From Duganella aceris (GTDB lineage Bacteria; Pseudomonadota; Gammaproteobacteria; Burkholderiales; Burkholderiaceae_D), in NCBI RefSeq assembly GCF_011090165.1, contig NZ_JAADJT010000018.1:19592-83591 (forward strand): DNA of 64,000 nucleotides, given 5' to 3'. How positions within the stretch are numbered: position 1 is the first letter of the stretch; the number at the start of each line of letters is the position of its first letter. Shown piece after piece: positions 24,977 through 31,292 of the stretch. The notes under the pieces were generated by a model. That model saw only the letters and a list, made by a program, of their open reading frames with translations. It ran no database searches and was not told the DNA's origin. A program made the position numbers and the translations under genes.

Positions 24977-26368
24977 ATGGGCAGTTTTTCGCATATGGTC
25001 GGCGACAGGACGTATCAGTTTCGCGATCTGAAGGACTTGATGGCCAAGGCGACGCCGGCGCGCTCCGGCGATTACCTGGCCGGCCTTGGCGCGGCCAGCG
25101 CGGAGGAGCGGGTGGCGGCGCAGATGACGCTGGCGGCGCTGCCGCTCACCACCTTCGTCAACGAGTCGGTGATCCCGTATGAGCAGGATGAGGTGACGCG
25201 CTTGATCGTCGATATGCATGACGCGGCGGCGTTCGCGCCGGTCGCGCATTTGACGGTCGGCGATTTCCGCAACTGGCTGTTGTCCGACGCGGTCGATGCG
25301 GCCGCGCTGGCGGCGCTGGCGCCGGGGATCATGCCGGAGATGGCGGCGGCGGTGTCCAAGATCATGCGCATTCAGGATCTGGTGCTGGTGGCGCGCAAGT
25401 GCAGCGTGACGACGCGCTTCCGCAATACCATCGGCCTGCCGGGGCGGTTGTCGACGCGCTTGCAGCCGAATCATCCCACCGACGATGCGAGCGGCATCGC
25501 GGCCAGTTTGCTCGATGGCCTCTTGTACGGCAGCGGTGATGCGGTCATCGGTATCAATCCGGCGACCGACAATGTGCCGCAGGTGATCCGTATCGTCTCC
25601 ATGCTGGACGAGATCATTGCGCGCTATGACATTCCGACGCAGTCCTGCGTGTTGACGCATGTGACCAATACCATCGCGGCCATCGAGCGTGGTGCGCCGG
25701 TGGATCTGGTGTTCCAGTCGATCGCCGGCACCGAGGCGGCCAATGCGGGCTTCGGCGTGACGCTGTCGCTGCTGGAGGAGGCGCGGCAGGCGGCGTTGTC
25801 GCTCAAGCGTGGCACGGTCGGGGACAATGTGATGTATTTCGAGACGGGGCAGGGTAGTGCGTTGTCGGCCAATGCGCATCATGGCGTCGATCAGCAGACT
25901 TGCGAGGCGCGGGCTTATGCGGTGGCGCGGCGCTTTCAGCCGCTGTTGGTGAATTCGGTGGTGGGGTTTATCGGGCCGGAGTATCTGTATGACGGCAAGC
26001 AGATCATGCGCGCGGGGCTGGAGGATCATTTCTGCGCGAAGTTGCTTGGTTTGCCGATGGGGTGCGATGTCTGCTATACCAATCATGCGGAGGCGGATCA
26101 GGATGATATGGATGTGCTTCTGACCATGCTGGGTGCGGCGGGGTGCACGTTTGTGATGGGGGTGCCGGGGGCGGATGACATCATGCTCAATTATCAGACC
26201 ACGTCGTTTCATGATGCGCTGTATGCGCGGCGGGCGCTGGGCTTGAGGCCGGCGCCGGAGTTCGAGGCTTGGCTGCGGACGATGGGGATCTTCGATGGCG
26301 ATGCGCCGAGCGGCAGGCTGCCAACGGCGTTTAGCAATGCTTTGTTGCGGTTGGCGGCGCATGAGTAG
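24977..26368 (+). CDS. eutB: Ethanolamine ammonia-lyase large (catalytic) subunit
   Basis: 463 residues. The adenosylcobalamin-dependent enzyme splits ethanolamine to acetaldehyde and ammonia. Family signature blocks include GDYLAGLGAASAEERVAAQ, FRNTIGLPGRLSTRLQPNHP, GLLYGSGDAVIGINPATD, MYFETGQGSALSANAHHG, and MGCDVCYTNHAEADQDDMD. GGGG lies 4 nt ahead of the ATG at 24977 and only 1 nt ahead of another ATG at 24974. The 3' part uses more T-ending codons than its neighbours. No microcompartment or EutA reactivase gene is nearby. Confidence 0.95.
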   Translation: MGSFSHMVGDRTYQFRDLKDLMAKATPARSGDYLAGLGAASAEERVAAQMTLAALPLTTFVNESVIPYEQDEVTRLIVDMHDAAAFAPVAHLTVGDFRNWLLSDAVDAAALAALAPGIMPEMAAAVSKIMRIQDLVLVARKCSVTTRFRNTIGLPGRLSTRLQPNHPTDDASGIAASLLDGLLYGSGDAVIGINPATDNVPQVIRIVSMLDEIIARYDIPTQSCVLTHVTNTIAAIERGAPVDLVFQSIAGTEAANAGFGVTLSLLEEARQAALSLKRGTVGDNVMYFETGQGSALSANAHHGVDQQTCEARAYAVARRFQPLLVNSVVGFIGPEYLYDGKQIMRAGLEDHFCAKLLGLPMGCDVCYTNHAEADQDDMDVLLTMLGAAGCTFVMGVPGADDIMLNYQTTSFHDALYARRALGLRPAPEFEAWLRTMGIFDGDAPSGRLPTAFSNALLRLAAHE

Positions 26369-27410
26369 CGGCGTGCCGGCGGGCGAGGGCGTGGATGGCG
26401 CGGTGACGGCGGCAGCAGCGGCAGCACCGGCGCCGGCGGGCGTCACGGAGAATCCTTGGCAGTCGCTGCGCCGGTTCACCGCTGCGCGCATCGCGTTGGG
26501 GCGCAGCGGCGTGAGCCAGCCGACCGATTCGCAATTGGCGTTCCAGCTGGCCCACGCCCAGGCGCGCGACGCGGTGCACCTGGCGCTGGACCACAAAGCG
26601 CTGGCCGACAAGTTGCGCGAGGCGTGCAAGCCGACCCGCGCCCCCAACGGCGCGATGGCTGCCGTCGCCGATGCCCCAGCCGCCGCTGCCGCCGCCCCAG
26701 CCGCCGCCGCCCCGGCTGCCGCCGCCGCCCCGGCCGCCGCCGCCGCACTGGCCCCTGCCTCCGATGCCCAGGCCGCCGCCCCGGCCGACGGCCAGCCGCG
26801 CGCGTTGGCTTGTCTTAGCCTGCACAGCGCGGCGGAGAATCGTCACGTTTATCTGCAACGCCCCGACCTTGGCCGTAGGCTGGATGAGGCGTCGCGGCAA
26901 GCGCTGGAGGCGCTGCGGCCGGATGGTGCGCCGTCGCTGCAGTACGACCTCGCATTTGTCATTGCCGACGGTTTGTCCGCCCTGGCGATCGAACAAAACG
27001 CGGCGCCATTCCTGCGCGCGCTGATGGCGCGGCTGTCGGCGGAACAATGGAGCATCGCGCCACTGGCCATCGTCCAGCAAGGCCGCGTCGCGATCGGCGA
27101 CGAAATCGCGTACCTGCTGAACGCGCGCGCCGTCGTCGTGCTGATCGGTGAACGTCCCGGCCTCAGCTCCCCGGACAGCATGGGCCTCTACCTGACCTGG
27201 GCGCCACAACCAGGCCTCACCGACGCCGCCCGCAACTGCATCTCGAACGTGCGCCCGGCCGGCCTGCCCTGCGAAGCCGCCGCCTTCAAGCTGCACTACC
27301 TGCTCGCCGAATCGCGCCAACGCCAACTATCCGGCGTCGCCCTGAAAGACGAAACCGAAGACGAAAGCGCCGCACTGGACGCGCCGCAGCGTAACTTCCT
27401 GCTGGAGTGA
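26361..27410 (+). CDS. eutC: Ethanolamine ammonia-lyase small subunit with long Ala/Pro linker
   Basis: 349 residues; relatives are about 260-300. After a disordered N-terminus, NPWQSLRRFTAARIALGRSGVSQPT and the helical LAHAQARDAVH form the first domain. Residues about 100-148 are an almost pure Ala/Pro tract, then the B12-binding core resumes at SLHSAAENRHVYLQRPDLGRRL and continues with VIADGLSALAI, VVLIGERPGLSSPDSMG and CISNVRPAG. The tract (26655-26785) falls between the two domains, where E. coli EutC has no such insert. It overlaps eutB by 8 nt, which ensures equal subunit synthesis. Confidence 0.93.
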   Translation: MSSGVPAGEGVDGAVTAAAAAAPAPAGVTENPWQSLRRFTAARIALGRSGVSQPTDSQLAFQLAHAQARDAVHLALDHKALADKLREACKPTRAPNGAMAAVADAPAAAAAAPAAAAPAAAAAPAAAAALAPASDAQAAAPADGQPRALACLSLHSAAENRHVYLQRPDLGRRLDEASRQALEALRPDGAPSLQYDLAFVIADGLSALAIEQNAAPFLRALMARLSAEQWSIAPLAIVQQGRVAIGDEIAYLLNARAVVVLIGERPGLSSPDSMGLYLTWAPQPGLTDAARNCISNVRPAGLPCEAAAFKLHYLLAESRQRQLSGVALKDETEDESAALDAPQRNFLLE

Positions 27411-27414
27411 GAGC

Positions 27415-27498
27415 ATGGCCTGCTATGTGAACTGGCGCACAGAGAAAAAGGGAGGCAGCGGCTATTCTGTACTTGTCTCCTCTGGAGGAGATCCCTAG
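27415..27498 (+). other. Possible 27-residue reading frame or leader RNA before a terminator
   Basis: An ATG at 27415 has GGAG 8 nt upstream and opens a 27-codon frame (MACYVNWRTEKKGGSGYS and onward) ending at TAG 27496-27498. A small hairpin, TCTCC/GGAGA (about 27476-27491), and then a strong terminator follow. The stretch could be a tiny gene, the 3' end of the eut mRNA, or a small RNA; nothing decides between them. Confidence 0.25.
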
Positions 27499-27509
27499 TT
27501 TTGGACTTC

Positions 27510-27535
27510 GCCCGCTACCAAGCGGGCTTTTTTTT
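27510..27535 (+). terminator. Rho-independent terminator after eutC
   Basis: GCCCGCT (27510-27516) pairs with AGCGGGC (27521-27527) across a 4-nt loop, followed by eight T. The T-run overlaps the stop of the convergent HDOD gene. Confidence 0.9.
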
Positions 27536-28370
27536 ACAACATCAACACCGCATACAGCGACTGCACCTCATGCGCCGACTCGGTCATGATCGCATGCAGC
27601 GTCCCTTCGCCGACCACGAAGTCGATGGTGCGCGCCCCTTGCAGCGTGGTCGCGCCGGGCCGCTGATACAGCGGCGAATGCACCGGCGCCAGATCGTTGG
27701 CCAGCAACAGCGTATCGCCCAGCGTCTCCGGCGGCAGCGCGCGCAGGCCGATCCACATCGCCTCGATCGCCTTGTACACGCCCTCCGGCACGCCCAGCTT
27801 GGTCAACACGCCGCGACCGATGTCGATCTCGCCATGCTCGACCCAATCCTCCGGCTCGCCCTCCATCACCTCCGGATACTCGCCGGCGCAGGACAGCATG
27901 TAGAACCCCGCCACCTCGTGCACGATGCCGGCGAACAGCGCCGTATCCGGATCGACGTGGGTGACGCGGCGCGCGATGACCTGCGACAGCGCCGCCACAT
28001 GCGCCGTGTGTTCCCACAATTGATTGACCTTGGCCAGCAGCGCCGGGTCGGTGACCTGGCTGCCGATCTGGCGCACGATCAGCGCCGCGACCAGCGATTG
28101 CAAGGTGCGCACGCCGAGCCGCTGCACCGCCGCGCGCACGCTGGAGATTTCAGTACCGGAACGGTTGTAGGCCACCGAGTTGGCGATGGCGACACTGCGC
28201 GCCGCCAGCAACGGGTCCGCCTGGATCAGCCGGGCGGCCGCTTCGACGTGGCAATCGGGATCGCTCAGCGCCTGTTGCAGGCGCAGCGAGGCATTGACGT
28301 TGGCCGGGAACGTCAGTTCACCCCGGCTCGCTTGAGCAGCGATGTTCTTGAAGGCGTCGAGTCTGTCCAT
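27534..28370 (-). CDS. HDOD-domain signalling protein
   Basis: 278 residues, cytoplasmic. The HDOD fold (an HD-phosphodiesterase relative lacking full metal sites) shows as FPANVNASLRLQQALSDPD, AARLIQADPLLAARSVAIANS, AVQRLGVRTLQSLVAALI, and HTAHVAALSQVIARR with FAGIVHEVAGFYML. HDOD proteins act in signalling networks, often with GGDEF or chemotaxis proteins, without known catalysis. I take the ATG at 28370; a TTG two codons earlier is possible. No ribosome site is evident. It stands alone and converges on eutC. Confidence 0.85.
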   Translation of the reverse strand: MDRLDAFKNIAAQASRGELTFPANVNASLRLQQALSDPDCHVEAAARLIQADPLLAARSVAIANSVAYNRSGTEISSVRAAVQRLGVRTLQSLVAALIVRQIGSQVTDPALLAKVNQLWEHTAHVAALSQVIARRVTHVDPDTALFAGIVHEVAGFYMLSCAGEYPEVMEGEPEDWVEHGEIDIGRGVLTKLGVPEGVYKAIEAMWIGLRALPPETLGDTLLLANDLAPVHSPLYQRPGATTLQGARTIDFVVGEGTLHAIMTESAHEVQSLYAVLML

Positions 28371-28458
28371 TGCCAAAAATTATACTCCGAATATTGCCGT
28401 AGGGCACTTTTCCAGAAAATACTTTCTTGTGTCGCAACGCACGCCTTCCGGCGCGGGA

Positions 28459-28740
28459 TTACTGCTCGCTGAAGATGGCGTCGCAGCCGTCCTGGGTGGC
28501 GTCGGTGTCTTGCAGCTCGTCGACCAGGCCCAGGTCGAACAATTCTTCGATGGCATTCATGAAGCTGTTGTGCTTGGTCGCGCCGATCAGGCGATAGATT
28601 TCGCCGGCTTCGTTGCGGACGCCGATCAGCAGTTTTTCCTGGCGCACTTCGTCCGGCGTCGCGACGTTGAGCAGGATGTTGCCGACAATGTGTTTGTCGA
28701 ACTTGGCAGGCTTTTTGCCTTCGAGCAGAGTGGTTTTCAA
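28459..28740 (-). CDS. Hypothetical protein translationally coupled to a MarR regulator (93 aa)
   Basis: Not recognised. The 93-residue product is soluble and acidic at the C-terminus (FDLGLVDELQDTDATQDGCD), with a basic N-terminal GKKPAKFDKH and a central beta-rich EKLLIGVRNEAGEIYRLIGATKH. The start is TTG, overlapping the MarR stop as TTGA, with AAGGA about 8 nt upstream, so it depends on MarR translation. The arrangement suggests a small effector or partner of the regulator. Confidence 0.6.
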   Translation of the reverse strand: MKTTLLEGKKPAKFDKHIVGNILLNVATPDEVRQEKLLIGVRNEAGEIYRLIGATKHNSFMNAIEELFDLGLVDELQDTDATQDGCDAIFSEQ

Positions 28741-29210
28741 ATGATTTCCTTGGTTGGGTCGGGAGTGGACGGGTATCCGGAAGCGCCGGCCATGATCACA
28801 GTTTTGAGCTTGGACAGGTTTTTTTCAAGGTCGGCGAAATCGTCGTCGCTGTATGCCGCGAACGCCTTGCCGCTTTCCGCGATGACATGCGGGAACACCG
28901 TGCAAAACACCCGCTCGCCTTCCTTGGTCAAGCGCACGAAGAAGGAACGTTTATCGCAGTCGCTGCGCTGACGTTCCACCAGTCCTTTTTGTTCCAGCCG
29001 CTCGATCACGCCGGTCAGCGTGCCCTTGGTGATCAGCGTCTTGTCGCCCAGTTCTTTATAGGACATGCCGGAGGTATTGCCCAGCGTGGCGATGATGTCG
29101 AACTGGGGATGCGTCAAGCCGCTCCGGCGCACGTACTCGCCGGAGAGCCGTTCGTAGCCCTGCATGCATTCGGCCAGCAGCCGGATACTTTTCAAGAATC
29201 GTTCACCCAT
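28737..29210 (-). CDS. MarR-family transcriptional regulator
   Basis: 157 residues, typical length. The winged helix region is LTHPQFDIIATLGNTSGMSYKELGDKTLITKGTLTGVIERLEQKGLVERQ in overlapping blocks, with the wing SDCDKRSFFVRLTKEGE. Such dimers usually repress a neighbouring gene and release DNA on binding an aromatic compound. It diverges from an EamA transporter across 80 bp, which contains the 8-bp palindrome CAATATTG at 29271-29278 overlapping a TACAAT -10-like element, a possible operator. Confidence 0.88.
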   Translation of the reverse strand: MGERFLKSIRLLAECMQGYERLSGEYVRRSGLTHPQFDIIATLGNTSGMSYKELGDKTLITKGTLTGVIERLEQKGLVERQRSDCDKRSFFVRLTKEGERVFCTVFPHVIAESGKAFAAYSDDDFADLEKNLSKLKTVIMAGASGYPSTPDPTKEII

Positions 29211-29290
29211 AGACCGTGATTATAGCCGGTTCGCCACAGCCGTCCCGCCGGGTTAAGATACGGCAAACTACAATATTGATAAGAAAACCC

Positions 29291-30205
29291 ATGCCTTCAC
29301 ACCTGCGCGGCATCGCCGCACTGTTGATCGTCACCCTCGTCTGGGGCACCACCTTCCCCGCCATGAAGGATATGACCGGCTACCTGTCGGCGAGCTGGAT
29401 CGTGCTGTGCCGCTTCGCGCTGGCCAGCGTGCTGCTGTTGCCCTTCCTGTGGCGCGCCCGCTGGCAAGACCTGCGCTGGGGCATCGTCGCCGGAGTGGTG
29501 TTGTTCCTGTGCTACGTATTTCAGATCGAAGGGCTGGCGCTGACCAGCTCCAACCGCAACGCCTTCATCACCGGCCTCAACGTGCTGGTGCCGCCGCTGC
29601 TGGGCATCCTGCTGGGGGCGAAGCTGGAGCGCCGCATCTTCGTCGCGCTGCTGCTGTCGCTGGCCGGGCTGTTCGCGCTGTGCTGGGAAGGCAGCTTCAA
29701 CTGGGGACGCGGCGATACGCTGGCGCTGCTGTGCGCGCTGTTCTTCGGCCTCTACGTCAAGCTGATGGAGACCTTCACCCGCAAGACCGACAAACTGATG
29801 GTGCTGACCGCGTCGCAGATCGTCACGGTGGCGCTGTGCGCGGCGGCGTGGCTGCTGATCCGCGAAGTGCCGCTGGGCCTGGCCGAGCGCAGCCAGGATC
29901 TGCCGGATTACATCGCCTATATCTCCAAGGGCTTGCGGATGTACAGCGTCAACCTGGTCTACCTGGGCGTGATCGCGACGGCGGCCATCATCTCGCTGCA
30001 GACCTGGGGCCAGAGCCACAGCAGCGCCAACGAGGCGGCGGTGATCTACGCCTTCGAGCCGGGTTGCGCGGCGATCTTCGCGTATTTCTGGCTGGGCGAG
30101 ACGCTGGCCTGGAACGGCCTGCTCGGCGCGGCCTTGCTGATCTCCGGTATGATAGTGAGCCAGTGGAGCACCGAGCGTCCCGCCGCCGCGCTGGCGCCGG
30201 AATAG
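29291..30205 (+). CDS. EamA/DMT-family transporter
   Basis: 304 residues, ten helices in two EamA repeats (LVTLVWGTTFPAMKDM at the start of the first; EAAVIYAFEPGCAAIFAYFWLGE in the second). Members export amino acids, drugs or other metabolites. The ATG at 29291 begins a normal first helix; an upstream in-frame extension lacks one. It diverges from marR and is its most likely target. It may be co-transcribed with argR, 39 nt downstream, in which case amino acid export is a reasonable guess. Confidence 0.82.
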   Translation: MPSHLRGIAALLIVTLVWGTTFPAMKDMTGYLSASWIVLCRFALASVLLLPFLWRARWQDLRWGIVAGVVLFLCYVFQIEGLALTSSNRNAFITGLNVLVPPLLGILLGAKLERRIFVALLLSLAGLFALCWEGSFNWGRGDTLALLCALFFGLYVKLMETFTRKTDKLMVLTASQIVTVALCAAAWLLIREVPLGLAERSQDLPDYIAYISKGLRMYSVNLVYLGVIATAAIISLQTWGQSHSSANEAAVIYAFEPGCAAIFAYFWLGETLAWNGLLGAALLISGMIVSQWSTERPAAALAPE

Positions 30206-30244
30206 CCGGCCCGCTTAATCATCATAAAGATCGCCTGCCGCCCG

Positions 30245-31192
30245 ATGTCCTTCGCTAATCTTTCCGCTCTCGCCCAGCAGCGACCGTTGCGCCTGCTGCT
30301 GGTGAACGCGGGCGAGGCCGACGCGATCACCTGGGCCGGCCTGGTGCAGCCGCTGCGCCTGGCCGCTGCCGCGCTCGGCCGCGAGGTGCTGCACCTGGAA
30401 ACCATGACCCCGGCGCAAGTGGTGCTGGCGCAGCCGGGCTGGCACATCGCGCTGCTGGTGGCCGACGAGAACCAGACGCCGCTGGCGCCCGAGCTGGCGC
30501 GCGCCGTCATCGAGCGTTGCCGATCCGCCGAATACTGGGGCGGCGTCGGCGCCGGCGTCTTGTGGCTGGCGTCCGCCGGCTTGATGGCCGGGGTGCGCAT
30601 CGCGCTGCCGTGGGCCTTGTACGCCGACACCGAAAGCATCACCGAGCGCGCGCTGCTGACCCCGCATCTGTTCGAACTCGATGGCCGCCACCTGAGCTGC
30701 TGCGGCGGCGCCGCGTCGATCGACTTTTCGCTGACGCTGATCGAGAGCCTGTTCGGCGCCGGGGTGCAGGCCGACATCAAGGAAGGCCTGTGCATCGAGC
30801 GCGTGCGCGGCCCGGAGGAGCGGCAGCGGGTCGCGTTGCAAGCGCGCTTCGGCGCCTTGCAGCCGCGCCTGTCCGAGGCGGTGACGCTGATGGAGACCAA
30901 TATCGAGGAACCGCTGTCGACCGACGACATCGCCAACCTGGTCGGGCTGTCGCGGCGGCAGCTGGAGCGGCTGTTCAAGCAATACCTGGGCAGCCTGCCG
31001 TCGCGTTACTACCTGGAGCTGCGCCTGCAGCGCGCGCGCCAGCTGCTGCTGGAGACCAATCATTCGATCGTGCAGGTGGGCTTGATGTGCGGCTTCTCGT
31101 CCGGCTCGCATTTCTCCACCGCCTTCGGCGCGCTGTTCGGCAACACGCCGCGCGAGGAACGCCAGCGCAAGCTGATGCCACCGGCCGGTTAG
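30245..31192 (+). CDS. argR: AraC-family arginine-responsive regulator (ArgR of the Pseudomonas type)
   Basis: 315 residues: an N-terminal DJ-1/PfpI-like (GATase1) domain, about 15-190, then a C-terminal AraC DNA-binding domain. The latter closely follows P. aeruginosa ArgR as I remember it: LMETNIEEPLSTDDIANLVG, LSRRQLERLFKQYLG, LPSRYYLELRLQRARQLL, IVQVGLMCGFSSGSHFST. In Pseudomonas ArgR activates aru/ast and gdhB on arginine. The ast operon begins 3 kb downstream, with a candidate site in its promoter. This is not the small E. coli-type ArgR repressor. Confidence 0.82.
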   Translation: MSFANLSALAQQRPLRLLLVNAGEADAITWAGLVQPLRLAAAALGREVLHLETMTPAQVVLAQPGWHIALLVADENQTPLAPELARAVIERCRSAEYWGGVGAGVLWLASAGLMAGVRIALPWALYADTESITERALLTPHLFELDGRHLSCCGGAASIDFSLTLIESLFGAGVQADIKEGLCIERVRGPEERQRVALQARFGALQPRLSEAVTLMETNIEEPLSTDDIANLVGLSRRQLERLFKQYLGSLPSRYYLELRLQRARQLLLETNHSIVQVGLMCGFSSGSHFSTAFGALFGNTPREERQRKLMPPAG

Positions 31193-31200
31193 CTACCTTC

Positions 31201-31285
31201 GGTGTCAGTGCCGACATTCGGACACGAGCTCAACCGTGGTGCTTCATCACGGTTGAGCTCGTGTCCGAATGTCGGCACTGACACC
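31201..31285. repeat. Giant perfect palindrome, 38-bp arms (copy A)
   Basis: Arms 31201-31238 and 31248-31285 are exact reverse complements around a 9-nt centre. They begin GGTGTCAGTGCCGACATTCG and end at the centre with CACGAGCTCAACCGTG. The arm aligns without gaps to that of copy B (59845-59934) with 27 of 38 identical bases; the shared core is GGACACGRGCYCAACCGT. It fills the gap between convergent argR and the sensor kinase and would fold into an exceptionally long RNA or cruciform hairpin. No T-run, so not a standard terminator. Confidence 0.95.
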
Positions 31286-31292
31286 TGTGGGG

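Noticed and set aside
26655..26785. GC-rich tandem repeat considered as a CRISPR or satellite
   Set aside because: It is an Ala/Pro codon run inside eutC in the correct frame; no spacers or regular repeat unit.
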